This document shows positions 9,352 through 19,487 of a stretch of DNA of 64,000 nucleotides, piece by piece. The notes below the pieces were generated by a model that was not told where the DNA came from, ran no database searches, and saw only the letters and a list, made by a program, of their open reading frames with translations. Every line of letters begins with the position of its first letter. The stretch's first letter is position 1. This stretch comes from Janibacter cremeus (GTDB lineage Bacteria; Actinomycetota; Actinomycetes; Actinomycetales; Dermatophilaceae): contig NZ_JACCAE010000001.1 in assembly GCF_013409205.1 (NCBI RefSeq), forward strand, positions 2,852,001 through 2,916,000, given 5' to 3'. Made by a program: the position numbers and the translations under genes.

Positions 9352-9621
9352 ATGCCGCTGACCGCTGAAGTCAAGAAGCAGATCATGGCCGATTACGCCA
9401 CCGTCGAGGGCGACACCGGCTCCCCGGAGGTCCAGATCGCGATGCTCACCCAGCGCATCACCGATCTCACCGAGCACTCGCGCGACCACAAGCACGACCA
9501 CCACAGCCGCCGCGGGCTGCTGCTCCTGGTGGGTAAGCGTCGCCGCCTCCTGCGTTACCTGGAGAGCACCGACATCGGGCGTTACCGTGCGCTGATCAAG
9601 CGCCTCGGTCTGCGCCGATAA
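9352..9621 (+). CDS. rpsO: 30S ribosomal protein S15
   Basis: This primary 16S rRNA-binding protein of the platform is 89 residues, the usual length. Conserved features include the N-terminal [10 protein letters not shown], the GSPEVQIA segment, the [19 protein letters not shown] stretch and the LRYLE...[10 protein letters not shown] end. It has a good ribosome-binding site and is followed by pnp after 146 nt, the near-universal rpsO-pnp order. Confidence 0.98.
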   Translation: MPLTAEVKKQIMADYATVEGDTGSPEVQIAMLTQRITDLTEHSRDHKHDHHSRRGLLLLVGKRRRLLRYLESTDIGRYRALIKRLGLRR

Positions 9622-9634
9622 GGACGTCGTGGAG

Positions 9635-9660
9635 AGCGGTTCCCGCCATCGGGAGCCGCT
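9635..9660 (+). terminator. rpsO-pnp intercistronic hairpin
   Basis: An 11-bp stem with one G-U pair (9635-9645 with 9650-9660) encloses the tetraloop CCAT, and TCTTCG follows. It could attenuate read-through into pnp or serve as an RNase III-type processing site, as the equivalent region does in enterobacteria. The run of T is too short for a strong intrinsic terminator. Confidence 0.55.
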
Positions 9661-9767
9661 TCTTCGCGTATCCGGGGTCGGTCAGACACCCGGAAATCAG
9701 CACGACAACTGAAACACCGGGGCACAACGACGATGCACCCGGTACGTAGAGAGAAAAGGAGGACCCG

Positions 9768-12131
9768 ATGGAGGGTCCTGAGATCACTGCCGCCGAAGCC
9801 ACCATCGACAATGGCGCCTTCGGCACCCGCACCGTCCGGTTCGAGACCGGGCGCCTCGCCCAGCAGGCCGGTGGCGCCGTCAGCGCCTACCTGGACGGCG
9901 AGACGATGCTCTTGTCGACCACGACCGCGAGCAAGAACCCCAAGGAGCACCTCGACTTCTTCCCCCTGACGGTGGACGTCGAGGAGCGGATGTACGCCGC
10001 GGGCCGCATCCCCGGGAGCTTCTTCCGCCGTGAGGGCCGTCCCGGCACGGACGCCATCCTCACCTGCCGCCTCATTGACCGCCCGCTGCGCCCGACCTTC
10101 AAGAAGGGCCTGCGCAACGAGGTCCAGGTCGTCATCTCCGTCCTGTCGGTCCACCCGGACCACCAGTACGACGTCCTCGCGATCAACGCGGCGTCCGCCT
10201 CCACCCAGATCTCCGGTCTGCCCTTCTCGGGCCCGATCGGCGCGGTGCGCGTCTCGCTCATCGACGGCCAGTGGGTCGCCTTCCCGAACTTCAGCGACAT
10301 CGAGCGCTCGACCTTCGACATGGTCGTCGCCGGCCGCTTGACCGAGACGGGCGACGTCGCCGTCATGATGGTCGAGGCCGAGTCCACCCTCGCCACCTGG
10401 GACCTGGTGCAGAACCAGGGCAAGCAGGCCCCGACCGAGGAGGTCGTGGCCGAGGGCCTGGAGGCCTCGAAGAAGTTCATCAAGGTCCTGTGCGACGCCC
10501 AGGCCGACATGGCCACGCGCGCCGCGAAGCCGGTCGAGGACTTCCCGATCTTCCTCGACTACGAGGACGACGCCTACGCAGCCGTCGAGAAGGCCACCTC
10601 CGGCGACCTCGCCACCGCCCTGACGATCGCCGGCAAGGCCGAGCGTGAGGACCGTCTGGACGAGATCAAGGACGCCATGAAGGCGTCCCTGGCCGGCACC
10701 GATGAGGCTCCGGGAGAGTTCGCCGGCCGCGAGAAGGAGCTGTCCGCCGCGTACCGCTCGGTGCAGAAGGCGCAGGTCCGTCAGCGCATCCTGCGCGACA
10801 AGGTCCGCATCGACGGCCGTGGCCTGGCCGACATCCGCGCCCTCGGCGCGGAGGTCGAGATCCTGCCGCGCGTGCACGGTTCGGCGCTCTTCGAGCGGGG
10901 CGAGACCCAGATCATGGGTGTCACGACGCTGAACATGCTCAAGCTCGAGCAGACGATCGACTCGCTGAGCCCGGTCACCAAGAAGCGCTACATGCACAAC
11001 TACAACTTCCCGCCCTACTCGACCGGTGAGACCGGTCGGGTCGGCAGCCCGAAGCGCCGCGAGATCGGACATGGAGCGCTCGCCGAGCGCGCGCTCCTGC
11101 CGGTGCTGCCGACGCGTGAGGAGTTCCCGTACGCGATCCGCCAGGTCTCCGAGGCCCTCGGGTCCAACGGCTCGACCTCGATGGGCTCGGTCTGCGCTTC
11201 CACGATGTCGCTGCTCAACGCAGGTGTGCCGCTGCGCGCCGCCGTGGCCGGCATCGCCATGGGCCTGGTCTCCGACACGGTCGACGGGGAGACGCAGTAC
11301 GCGGCCCTGACCGACATCCTCGGTGCGGAGGACGCCTTCGGTGACATGGACTTCAAGGTCGCCGGCACGCGTGAGTTCATCACCGCCATCCAGCTCGACA
11401 CCAAGCTCGACGGCATCCCCGCCTCGGTGCTCGGTGGCGCGCTGACCCAGGCTCGTGACGCCCGGATGCACATCCTCGACGTCATGAACGAGGCCATCGA
11501 CGCGCCCGACGAGATGGCGCCGACCGCGCCGCGGATCATCACGGTCAACGTGCCCGTCGACAAGATCGGTGAGGTCATCGGGCCCAAGGGCAAGATGATC
11601 AACCAGATCCAGGACGACACGGGCGCCGACATCAGCATCGAGGACGACGGCACCGTCTTCATCGGTGCGGTCGACGGCCCCTCCGCCGACGCTGCGCGCA
11701 ACGCGATCAACGCGATCGCCAACCCGCAGATGCCTGAGGTCGGCGAGCGTTTCCTCGGGACCGTCGTGAAGACGACGACCTTCGGCGCGTTCGTCTCCCT
11801 GCTGCCCGGCAAGGACGGCCTGCTGCACATCTCCGAGGTGCGCAAGCTCGTCGGTGGCAAGCGGATCGACGCGGTCGAGGACATCCTCGGCGTGGGCCAG
11901 AAGGTCCAGGTCGAGCTGAAGGAGATCGACCCGCGCGGCAAGCTCAGCCTCGCCGCGGTCCTCACCCCCGAGCAGGAGGAAGAGCTCTCCTCCGGCTCGA
12001 AGGGCGACGACGAGGGTGGTCGTGGCGGCCGCAGTGACGGCGGTCGTGACGGTGGCGGTCGCCGCCGTCGTCGCCGCGACAACGACGGTGGCGAGTCCAC
12101 GGACGCCCCGGAGTCCGGACAGGCCGACTGA
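9768..12131 (+). CDS. pnp: Polyribonucleotide nucleotidyltransferase (PNPase)
   Basis: This phosphorolytic 3'-5' exoribonuclease degrades mRNA and can add tails. The 787-residue protein has two RNase PH domains separated by an alpha-helical linker, a KH domain ([14 protein letters not shown], from about residue 597) and an S1 domain ([30 protein letters not shown] region, from about 660). A Gly/Arg-rich tail of about 50 residues ([10 protein letters not shown]...GGGRRRRRR) is typical of actinobacteria and may aid RNA binding. AAAGGAGG precedes the ATG by 7 nt. A strong hairpin follows the stop codon. Confidence 0.97.
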   Translation: MEGPEITAAEATIDNGAFGTRTVRFETGRLAQQAGGAVSAYLDGETMLLSTTTASKNPKEHLDFFPLTVDVEERMYAAGRIPGSFFRREGRPGTDAILTCRLIDRPLRPTFKKGLRNEVQVVISVLSVHPDHQYDVLAINAASASTQISGLPFSGPIGAVRVSLIDGQWVAFPNFSDIERSTFDMVVAGRLTETGDVAVMMVEAESTLATWDLVQNQGKQAPTEEVVAEGLEASKKFIKVLCDAQADMATRAAKPVEDFPIFLDYEDDAYAAVEKATSGDLATALTIAGKAEREDRLDEIKDAMKASLAGTDEAPGEFAGREKELSAAYRSVQKAQVRQRILRDKVRIDGRGLADIRALGAEVEILPRVHGSALFERGETQIMGVTTLNMLKLEQTIDSLSPVTKKRYMHNYNFPPYSTGETGRVGSPKRREIGHGALAERALLPVLPTREEFPYAIRQVSEALGSNGSTSMGSVCASTMSLLNAGVPLRAAVAGIAMGLVSDTVDGETQYAALTDILGAEDAFGDMDFKVAGTREFITAIQLDTKLDGIPASVLGGALTQARDARMHILDVMNEAIDAPDEMAPTAPRIITVNVPVDKIGEVIGPKGKMINQIQDDTGADISIEDDGTVFIGAVDGPSADAARNAINAIANPQMPEVGERFLGTVVKTTTFGAFVSLLPGKDGLLHISEVRKLVGGKRIDAVEDILGVGQKVQVELKEIDPRGKLSLAAVLTPEQEEELSSGSKGDDEGGRGGRSDGGRDGGGRRRRRRDNDGGESTDAPESGQAD

Positions 12132-12149
12132 CGTCAGCCCACACACGTT

Positions 12150-12184
12150 GGGGGCGGACCTTCCCGAGGGGAGGGTCCGCCCCC
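12150..12184. terminator. Bidirectional terminator-like hairpin between pnp and the liv operon
   Basis: A 16-bp stem with one G-U pair (12150-12165 with 12169-12184) closes a GAG loop. It lies in the 83-nt gap between the convergent ends of pnp and the ligase-like gene, so it can serve both strands. There is no T tract on either side. Confidence 0.75.
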
Positions 12185-12214
12185 TTCGTCATGGGATGGG
12201 GCACTGCCGAGCGG

Positions 12215-13438
12215 TCAGTCCCAGTCGCGCTCGTCCAGCAGGGGTCCGTCACCGGGGGTGAGCCGGGAGACGGCGACGACCTCGGCGCGGAAGCGCAGCC
12301 CCTCACGCACCCGCTGCGCGACCTGCCCGGTCAGCGCAGCCAGCGCGGTGGGGTCACCGCCGCCGGTGGGCACGATCTCGCAGCGAAGGGTGTCCACGTG
12401 GTCCTCGCGGCCGATGACGAACCGGTAGTCCGTCACCCCCTCGATGCCGGACATGAGGGTGGCGGCCTGGCTGGGATGGAGGAACATCCCCTTGACCTTC
12501 ACCGCGGCGCCGGTGCGGCCGAGGACCCCACGTAGGCGCAGCGATCCATCCGGAGCCGTCGTCCACCCGGAGCGGTCGCCCGTGCCGAAGCGCACGAGCG
12601 GGTACTGCGGACGCAGGACGGTGACGACCACCTCGCCCTCGGTCTCGTCCTCGACGGGTGTGCCGGTGGGGTCGCACACCTGGACGAGGACCCCGTCGGC
12701 CAGGGCCAGCCCGTGCCCGTCGCCGTTCTCGTAGGCGAGCAGTCCGGTCTCCCCGGTGCCGTACGCCATCCGCACCGTCGCTACCCGTTCGGTGAGCAGC
12801 CCGCGCAGGGAGTCGGGGAGGGGCTCGGCCGTGACCATGGCCTTCTCCAGCCGCCACCGGTCGGCCGGCAGACCCTGCTCGTCGAAGCGCTCGATGAGGA
12901 CCTTGAGGTAGCTGGGCAGTCCGCAGTAGGCGCTCACGCCCAGATCGGCGATCGCACGCACCTGCAGGTCCTGGCTACCGATCCCGCCGGGCACGACGGT
13001 GGCCCCGGCCGCGTGCGCCCCGGCCTCCATCATCGCCCCGGCGGGGGAGAGGTGGTGGCCGAAGCAGTTGAGCACGGTGTCCTCGGCGCCGACGCCCAGG
13101 TCGGTGAAGACCTGCCCCCAGCGCCAGTAGTCGTCACCGACGAGCTGGGGTTCGTACAACGGGCCGGGGGACTGGAAGACCCGCGCCACCCGGGCGTCGG
13201 GAGCCAGCAGACCGCCGAAGGGGGGATCCTGCGCCTGCTGGGCGATGACCGCGTCCTTGGGCAGGACCGGTAGGGAGGTGAGGTCCGCGACACCGCGGAC
13301 GTCCTGCGGGTCGAGCCCGGCCCGGGTGAACCTGTCGGCCAGGCCGGGGACGCTGACGGCCCGCGCGATCAGGGTCGCGACACGAGCATCGAGGTCGTGG
13401 TCCGCGAGATGAGTGCGCAGGGCAGCCTTGATGGACAT
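12215..13438 (-). CDS. Phenylacetate-CoA ligase-like adenylate-forming protein
   Basis: This 407-residue protein is related to PaaK-type acyl-CoA ligases. The fold is suggested by the N-terminal LPVLPKDAVI segment, the MAYGTGETGLLAYE region, VRFGTGDRSGW and the C-terminal GRTGAAVKVKGMFLHPSQ motif. The usual nucleotide-binding SSGTTGKPT loop is replaced by QSPGPLYEPQ. The gene ends the livGHMKF-type operon, 35 nt after the second ATPase gene, and probably activates or binds the imported carboxylate. A GAGGAG ribosome-binding site precedes the ATG. Substrate and activity are not assigned. Confidence 0.75.
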   Translation of the reverse strand: MSIKAALRTHLADHDLDARVATLIARAVSVPGLADRFTRAGLDPQDVRGVADLTSLPVLPKDAVIAQQAQDPPFGGLLAPDARVARVFQSPGPLYEPQLVGDDYWRWGQVFTDLGVGAEDTVLNCFGHHLSPAGAMMEAGAHAAGATVVPGGIGSQDLQVRAIADLGVSAYCGLPSYLKVLIERFDEQGLPADRWRLEKAMVTAEPLPDSLRGLLTERVATVRMAYGTGETGLLAYENGDGHGLALADGVLVQVCDPTGTPVEDETEGEVVVTVLRPQYPLVRFGTGDRSGWTTAPDGSLRLRGVLGRTGAAVKVKGMFLHPSQAATLMSGIEGVTDYRFVIGREDHVDTLRCEIVPTGGGDPTALAALTGQVAQRVREGLRFRAEVVAVSRLTPGDGPLLDERDWD

Positions 13439-13473
13439 ACCAGCTCCTCGTCAGTGGTGTGAAGGTGGTGGGC

Positions 13474-14316
13474 TCAGAGCCAGCGCTTGCGGCGCCGGTA
13501 GTGCTTGACGTCGCGGTAGCTCTTGCGCCCGCCCTCTTCGCCGAGGCCGAGGTAGAACTCCTTGACGTCGGGGTTCTCCCGCAGCTCGGCGGCCGACCCC
13601 TCGAGCACGATGCGCCCCTGCTCCATGATGTAGCCGCGGTCGGCCACCTCCAGGGCGCGGCGGGCGTTCTGCTCCACGACGAGCACGGTCAGTCCCTGCT
13701 CCTGGTTCAGCCGCTTGATGTAGCCGAAGATCTCCTGCACGAGCAGGGGAGCCAGACCCAGGGACGGCTCGTCGAGCATGAGCAGCTTGGGGCGTGCCAT
13801 CAGGGCACGTCCGATGGCCAGCATCTGCTGCTCGCCTCCGGACAGGTAGCCCGCGACGCGGTTGCGCATGTCGGCCAGCTTGGGGAAGAACTCGTAGACC
13901 AGGTCGAGGTCGTCGGCCGTGTTCTTCTGGGTGTAGGCACCGGCGGTGAGGTTCTCCGCGATGGTGAGGTGCTCGAAGACGTGGCGCCCCTCCATGCACA
14001 GGCTCATCCCCTCGCGGACGCGGTCGGGCGCGTCCATCGTGGTGATGTCCGTTCCCGCGAAGGTGACGGAACCGTCGGTGACCGCACCACGCTCACTGGG
14101 CAGCAGTCCCGAAACGGCCTTGAGGGTGGTCGACTTGCCGGCTCCGTTGGAGCCCAGGAGGGCGACGATCTCGCCATCCGGGACGAACAGGGAGAGACCG
14201 CGCAGGACGAGGATGACGTCGTCGTAGATGACCTCGACGTTGTTCAGGGCGAGGAGTCCCCCCGCGGGAGCGGCAGCCGCCGCCCCCGCGGAGTGGGCGT
14301 CGATGGACTGGCTCAC
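13474..14316 (-). CDS. livF: Branched-chain amino acid-type ABC transporter ATPase, LivF-like
   Basis: This is one of two cytoplasmic ATPases of the transporter. The 280 residues show Walker A GSNGAGKST, Q-loop region, signature LSGGEQQM and Walker B LLMLDEP. The H-loop position in the LTVLVVEQNARRAL segment is N instead of H, which is common in LivF. A 20-residue Ala-rich N-terminus precedes the domain, and the C-terminus is Arg/Lys-rich. It overlaps livK by 4 nt. In such operons LivF and LivG form a heterodimer. Confidence 0.9.
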   Translation of the reverse strand: MSQSIDAHSAGAAAAAPAGGLLALNNVEVIYDDVILVLRGLSLFVPDGEIVALLGSNGAGKSTTLKAVSGLLPSERGAVTDGSVTFAGTDITTMDAPDRVREGMSLCMEGRHVFEHLTIAENLTAGAYTQKNTADDLDLVYEFFPKLADMRNRVAGYLSGGEQQMLAIGRALMARPKLLMLDEPSLGLAPLLVQEIFGYIKRLNQEQGLTVLVVEQNARRALEVADRGYIMEQGRIVLEGSAAELRENPDVKEFYLGLGEEGGRKSYRDVKHYRRRKRWL

Positions 14317-15515
14317 AGCGTGGCGCCGTCCTCGATCTCGACCATCTTCCCGTCCTCGGCCCGGTAGATGCCGGTGGCGGTGGAGCCACGGTGGCTGTCG
14401 GCGCTGAACTCGACGCTTCCGTCGCCGACGACGCCGCCGGTCTCGATCGCCCCCATGGTTTCCAGGCCTTCACGGATGGCGGTGCCGGTGAGGTCGTCAC
14501 CGTTCTTCAGCGCGGCCTCGATCCCCTCGGCCATCACGTCCATGGCGTACCACCCCTGCACCCAGGAGGTGCCGATGTCGGCGGTGTCGATGCCATTCGC
14601 CTCGGCGTACTCCTTGATGACCTGGTGGCCCTCCTTGTCGGCGGCCATCGGGGCGAAGGGCTGCACGAGCACGTGCCCCTCGGCGTTCTTGGGTCCGGCG
14701 GACTCGATGAACAACTCGTTGGCACACCAGTTGAGGCAGACGATCTTCATGTCCAGCTTCTGGGCTGCGATGTCCTTGGCGACCAGCGCCGCGGGGGAGG
14801 CGACGTTCTGGATGACGATGTACTTCGCCCCCTGGTCCTTCGCCTGGGAGAGCAGGCCGACGAAGTTCTGCGAGCCGCTCGGCATGGGGTAGGCCTCGTA
14901 GCCCAGCTCCAGACCCTCCTCCTCGATCCAGTTCTTGCCGTCCGCGACGGGGGCCTCGCCGAAGGGGCTGTCGTTGTGGAAGACGGCGACGTCGCTCTTG
15001 CCGCCGCTGTCCTCGGAGATCCAGTTGAGCGCGATGCGCATCTGGTCGGAGTAGGTCGGCGCGATGATGAAGTTGTACGGCGCCTCCTCCGGATCGGTCA
15101 GCGGCTCGGCGAAGGACCCCGAGATGAAGGGCAGCTCATCCCTGGACACGCTGCCGGAGAGGGCCTCGGTGTCACCGGTGCCCCAGCCCTGGATGGCGAC
15201 GACGCCGTCGTTGACGTACTGCTTGTACAGCTGCTCGGCCTGGGGTACCTCGTAGGCGTAGTCGTTCGACTTGGCCTCGATCTGGCGGCCCTCGATGCCA
15301 CCTTCCTCGTTGCGCCAGTCGACGTAGGCGAGCATGCCCTCGTTGTAGGGCTTGCCGACGTCACCGGTGGCGCCGGTCAGGTCGGCGATGATGCCGATCG
15401 GGATGGCCTCGTCGGAGTCGGCGCCTCCCCCGCCGCCACCGCCACCGCAGGCCGACAGGACGAGAGCGGAGGCAGCGGCCATGGCCACCGCGAGCGAGCG
15501 GGTTCGTGCAGACAT
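14313..15515 (-). CDS. livK: ABC transporter substrate-binding lipoprotein, LivK-like
   Basis: This 400-residue extracytoplasmic receptor is anchored by a lipid. The signal peptide ends in a lipobox with C23 (LVLSAC) and is followed by a Gly-rich linker. The mature protein matches the type I periplasmic-binding fold used for branched-chain amino acids, amides and aromatic acids (IGIIADLTGATGDVGKPYNEGMLAY...). An AGGAG-like ribosome-binding site precedes the ATG. It lies 45 nt downstream of livM. The ligand is unknown; the ligase genes in the operon argue for a carboxylic acid rather than an amino acid. Confidence 0.9.
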   Translation of the reverse strand: MSARTRSLAVAMAAASALVLSACGGGGGGGGADSDEAIPIGIIADLTGATGDVGKPYNEGMLAYVDWRNEEGGIEGRQIEAKSNDYAYEVPQAEQLYKQYVNDGVVAIQGWGTGDTEALSGSVSRDELPFISGSFAEPLTDPEEAPYNFIIAPTYSDQMRIALNWISEDSGGKSDVAVFHNDSPFGEAPVADGKNWIEEEGLELGYEAYPMPSGSQNFVGLLSQAKDQGAKYIVIQNVASPAALVAKDIAAQKLDMKIVCLNWCANELFIESAGPKNAEGHVLVQPFAPMAADKEGHQVIKEYAEANGIDTADIGTSWVQGWYAMDVMAEGIEAALKNGDDLTGTAIREGLETMGAIETGGVVGDGSVEFSADSHRGSTATGIYRAEDGKMVEIEDGATL

Positions 15516-15560
15516 CGTTGTCTCCTTGTGTGGGTGTACCAGCGGTGGGTCGGTTGGTGG

Positions 15561-16625
15561 TCAGTAGCGGAAGGGCCAGTAGCGGAAGTAGTCCTTGATC
15601 CGATGCCAGATCCGGTCGAGGCCGCGTGGCTCGAGGATGAGGAAGAGGATGATCACGAGCCCGAAGACGGCATTTCGCACGGCCGGCAGCTCGTCGGCGA
15701 GGAAGGGGAGGGTGTCCCCGAGCCCGAGCGAGAGCTGGCGGATCAGCTCGGGGAGCATCGTCATGAAGATCGCCCCGTAGACGGCGCCGGCGATGCTGCC
15801 CAGTCCTCCGACGATGATCATCGCCAGGTAGAGGATCGAGACGTCGAGGGTGAACTTCTCCCAGGAGACGACCTCGCTGTAGTGGGCGGTCAGTGCGCCG
15901 GCCAGCCCGACGAACCCGGAGGAGACGGCGAAGGCTGTCAGCTTGGCCCGCGGGATGTTCACGCCGATCGCCTCGGCCGCGATGTCCTGGTCACGCACGG
16001 CCATGAAGGAGCGGCCGAGACCGGTCCGGAAGAGGTTGCGGGCGGTCAGCACCGTCAGGACGGCGAGCACGAGCAGGACCCAGTACCACTGCTGCTCGAA
16101 GACCTGTCGCCCACCGATCTGGAAGCCGAAGAGGTTCAGCCGCTCGACGTTGAGGTAGCCCTGGCCAAGGGTCAGCCAGTCCCACCGACGGATGACGAAC
16201 TCGATGATCATCTGGCTGGCGAGCGTGGCGATGGCCAGGTAGAGGCCCTTCAACCGCAGGCCCGGGAGGCCGAAGAAGGTGCCGACCGCAGCGGTGAGCA
16301 GCACCGCCACGAGGATCGCCAGCGGGGTGGGCAGCCCGATCCGGTCGGAGAGGATCGCGGAGCTGTACGCACCGACCGCGAGAAAGCCTCCCTGTCCCAA
16401 GGATATCTGGCCGGTGTACCCGACCAGGATGTTCAGCCCCACGGCACCGATGACGGCGATGAGGATGAGGTTGGCCTGGGAGAGCCAGAAGTTGTCGAGG
16501 ACGAAGGGCAGGATGAGCAGCAGGACGGTCATCAGACCGAGACGGAAGTACTCGGCCCGTGTGGCCCGCAGTCGTAGCTCGGAGGTGTAGCTGCGGTGGT
16601 GGATTCCGGTTGCCGTGGCGGCCAT
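15561..16625 (-). CDS. livM: ABC transporter permease, LivM-like
   Basis: This 354-residue integral membrane protein has eight or more hydrophobic helices. It carries the LivM hallmarks NILVGYTGQISLGQGGFLAVGAY (transport-path glycines) and an EAIG...AKLTAFAVSSGFVGLAGAL coupling segment. It would pair with LivH to form the channel. It starts 7 nt after the livH stop, and livK follows after 45 nt. Confidence 0.9.
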   Translation of the reverse strand: MAATATGIHHRSYTSELRLRATRAEYFRLGLMTVLLLILPFVLDNFWLSQANLILIAVIGAVGLNILVGYTGQISLGQGGFLAVGAYSSAILSDRIGLPTPLAILVAVLLTAAVGTFFGLPGLRLKGLYLAIATLASQMIIEFVIRRWDWLTLGQGYLNVERLNLFGFQIGGRQVFEQQWYWVLLVLAVLTVLTARNLFRTGLGRSFMAVRDQDIAAEAIGVNIPRAKLTAFAVSSGFVGLAGALTAHYSEVVSWEKFTLDVSILYLAMIIVGGLGSIAGAVYGAIFMTMLPELIRQLSLGLGDTLPFLADELPAVRNAVFGLVIILFLILEPRGLDRIWHRIKDYFRYWPFRY

Positions 16626-16632
16626 CGTCAGG

Positions 16633-17505
16633 TCACACCCTCTCGATGCGGGTCTCGCCGAAGATGCCGTACGGGCGCACGAGCAGGATCAGGACGAGAA
16701 CGATGTACGGGATGACGGTTGCCAGCCCCGGGTCGAGGTATCCGGCGGTGAACTGCTTGAGCAGGCCGATGGTCAGACCACCGATGATCGTGCCCGGCAC
16801 CGAGTCGAGGCCGCCGAGGATGACGACCGGGAAGACGAGCAGACCGAAGGCGGCGATGTTGTTGTCCACGGCAGAGATGTCACCGACGAGAACACCCGCG
16901 ATGAGCGCACTCACGGCGGCCAGGGCCCAGGCCAGGGCGAAGATCCGTCGTACCGAGATACCCATCGTCATGGCTGCCTGCTGGTCGTCGGCGACAGCGC
17001 GCATGGCGATGCCGTGGCGCGACTTGCGGAAGAACACCGTGAACGCGGTGAGCACGATCGCGGCGATGGCGATCGCGGCCAGCCGGTTGACGGGCACCGT
17101 GGCGCCGAGGATCTCGACCGACCCCGTGGGGAGGATGGGTGGTTGCCGCTTGGGGGACGTCCCGTAGAACGCCTGGACCAGGGCCTTCAGCAGCGAGGAC
17201 AGACCGATGGTGACCATGATGATGCTGATCGGGTTCTCGCCGACCATCGGGCGCAGGATCAGCCGTTCGACGAGTACACCGATGAGGGTCGCGACGACCA
17301 CGCCGAAGACGACGGCAACCACCAGGGGGAGGTTCAGCACGACGAACGCCGTGTAGAACATGTATGCCCCGACGAGCAGGAACTCTCCCTGGGCGAAGTT
17401 GATGACGCCCGTCGCCTTGTAGATCAGGACGAAGCCGAGGGCGGCCAGCGCCAGGATCGACCCATCTGCCAGCCCGTAGGCCAGTTGGTTGATGAAGGTG
17501 CTCAT
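16633..17505 (-). CDS. livH: ABC transporter permease, LivH-like
   Basis: This 290-residue membrane protein has the LivH pattern LADGSILALAALGFVLIYKATGVINFAQGEFL at its start and a GGLDSVPGTIIGGL segment near the C-terminal third. Its ATG overlaps the stop of the upstream acyl-CoA ligase gene by 4 nt. This ties transport and CoA activation into one coupled message. Confidence 0.9.
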   Translation of the reverse strand: MSTFINQLAYGLADGSILALAALGFVLIYKATGVINFAQGEFLLVGAYMFYTAFVVLNLPLVVAVVFGVVVATLIGVLVERLILRPMVGENPISIIMVTIGLSSLLKALVQAFYGTSPKRQPPILPTGSVEILGATVPVNRLAAIAIAAIVLTAFTVFFRKSRHGIAMRAVADDQQAAMTMGISVRRIFALAWALAAVSALIAGVLVGDISAVDNNIAAFGLLVFPVVILGGLDSVPGTIIGGLTIGLLKQFTAGYLDPGLATVIPYIVLVLILLVRPYGIFGETRIERV

Positions 17506-19487
17506 CGGCGGCCACTCCAGACGGGTCGACGGCCCCTGCCTTCAGGGACCGAGTAGGTGGTCAGGTCGAAGATGCCCAGCTCGAGGACGCGCTCGGTGCT
17601 CGAGCCGTCCTGGTAGGTGATGCGGCTGCGCACGTCGACCCTGTCGTCGGCACGTGCGAGGGCCGCGATGATGTCGCCGTAGCGGTCGGCGATGACGTTG
17701 CGGCGGACCTTGCGGGTGCGGGTGATTTCGTCGTCGTCGGGGTCGAGCTGCTTGTGCAGCAGGACGAATCGACGCACTCGAATCCCCTCCTGCAGGTCCT
17801 CGTTGGCTCGGCTGGCCTCCTCGGCGATGAGCTCCTGGACCTCCGGCTTGCCGGCGAGGTCGGTGTAGGTCGTGTAGCTCAGGCGTTCGTTCTCCGCCCA
17901 GGACCCGACCGTGGCCGGGTCGATGATGACCATCGCCGTCATGCCGTCCGCGCTGTCCTCCGGTGGGAAGACGACCGCCTCCTCGACATAGGGGGAGAAC
18001 TTCAGCTTGTTCTCGATGAAGGCGCTGGAGTAGCGGGTGCCGTCCGATGCGGTGAGCACGTCCTTGGCGCGGTCGATGATCACCAGGTGGTCGTTGTCGT
18101 CGAGGTATCCCGCGTCCCCGGTGTGCAGCCATCCGTCGGCATCGACGATCTTCGCCGTCTCCTCCGGCTGGCGGTGGTAGCCACGGAAGACGGAGTCCGA
18201 GCGCAGCATGACCTCTCCGTCGTCGCTGATGCGCATGTCGGTCCCCGGGATGGGGGTGCCGACGGTGTTGAAGGGGACGTCGTCGTCACGGTGGACGACG
18301 GCGATGCCGCAGATCTCGGTCTGGCCGTAGATCTGCTTGAGGTTGACGCCGATGGCGTGGAAGAAGCGGAAGACGTCCGGGCCCATGGGAGCACCACCGG
18401 TGTAGCAGCGGCGGATGCGCGTCAGCCCGAGCTGGTCACGCACCGGACGTGTGGACACGGCATCGGCGAGTGCATGCGTGGCCGAGAGGAGTGGCCCGGG
18501 CTTCCGGCCGCTGACCCGCATCTCTGCGACCGTGTCGCCGATGGAGTAGCCCCAGCCGAACACGCGACGCTTGAGCCAGCCGGCCTCGTCGATGCGCACC
18601 TGGACCTCCGAGAGCATCGACTCCCAGATCCGCGGCGGCGAGAACATCACGTCCGGGCCGATCTCGCGCATGTCGCTGCGCTGGGTCGAGGAGTCCTCCG
18701 GGAAGGAGATCGTCAAGCCCCGGGACAGCCCGCAGGCGACGGCGAGCATCTGCTCCCCGATCCAGGCGAAGGGGAGGAAGGAGACGTAGCGGTCCTTCCG
18801 GTCGATCGGGTCGATGCTCGTGAGGTGGTCGGCCATGGCCAGCAGGTTGCGGTGCGAGAGCTCGGCGAGCTTCGGTCGCGAGGTCGTGCCGGAGGTGGTG
18901 CAGATCACCGCGATGTCGTCGGCGGACCCGGCCGTGATCTGCTCGTGGAACCACCCCGGGTGCTCGGCTGCACGACCACGGCCCAGCTCCTCGAGCTCGG
19001 TGAACTCCATCAGGACCTGGTCCCGGTACTGCTCCAGACCGTGCGGGTCGTAGTAGACGATCCTCTCGATGCGCAGTGGCTCGGCATCGTTCGGCGTCTC
19101 CTCCTCGAGCAGACGCAGCAGCTTGTCGACCTGTTCCTGGTCCTCGGCGACGACGATCCGCGCGCGGGAGGTGGTCAGGATGTGCCGCAGCTCCTCACCG
19201 ATCGAGGTCGGGTAGATCCCGACGACGGCAATGCCCATGCTCTGGGCAGCGAGCTCTGCGATGAGCCACTCGGGTCGGTTGTCGCCGAGGACGGCGATGA
19301 TCTCGCCACGGGAGATGCCCAGGGCAGCCAGTCCGTGGGCGGTGTCGTGCACCCGGCGCTCGTACTCGCTCCATGTGAGCGGTTGCCAGATGCCGTACTG
19401 CTTCTCCTGCATCGCCACGTCGTCGCCGCGCGTGGCGGCAAGTCCGGCGAGCAGTTGGGGGAAGGTGTCACCTCGCACGTCAGACAT
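17502..19487 (-). CDS. AMP-dependent (long-chain-type) acyl-CoA ligase
   Basis: This 661-residue adenylate-forming enzyme probably makes an acyl-AMP and then an acyl-CoA from a carboxylic acid. Motifs in order: CTTSGTTSRPKLAELSH (the P-loop, with Ser and Leu in place of the usual glycines but Lys kept), YTGGAPMG, IYGQTEICG, GWLHTGDAGYLDDNDHLVIIDRAKD and a late TRTRKVRRN lysine region. Its size and hinge match FadD/long-chain types more than acetyl-CoA synthetase. It overlaps livG by 8 nt and livH by 4 nt and lies inside the transporter operon, so its substrate is probably what the transporter brings in. Confidence 0.88.
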   Translation of the reverse strand: MSDVRGDTFPQLLAGLAATRGDDVAMQEKQYGIWQPLTWSEYERRVHDTAHGLAALGISRGEIIAVLGDNRPEWLIAELAAQSMGIAVVGIYPTSIGEELRHILTTSRARIVVAEDQEQVDKLLRLLEEETPNDAEPLRIERIVYYDPHGLEQYRDQVLMEFTELEELGRGRAAEHPGWFHEQITAGSADDIAVICTTSGTTSRPKLAELSHRNLLAMADHLTSIDPIDRKDRYVSFLPFAWIGEQMLAVACGLSRGLTISFPEDSSTQRSDMREIGPDVMFSPPRIWESMLSEVQVRIDEAGWLKRRVFGWGYSIGDTVAEMRVSGRKPGPLLSATHALADAVSTRPVRDQLGLTRIRRCYTGGAPMGPDVFRFFHAIGVNLKQIYGQTEICGIAVVHRDDDVPFNTVGTPIPGTDMRISDDGEVMLRSDSVFRGYHRQPEETAKIVDADGWLHTGDAGYLDDNDHLVIIDRAKDVLTASDGTRYSSAFIENKLKFSPYVEEAVVFPPEDSADGMTAMVIIDPATVGSWAENERLSYTTYTDLAGKPEVQELIAEEASRANEDLQEGIRVRRFVLLHKQLDPDDDEITRTRKVRRNVIADRYGDIIAALARADDRVDVRSRITYQDGSSTERVLELGIFDLTTYSVPEGRGRRPVWSGRR

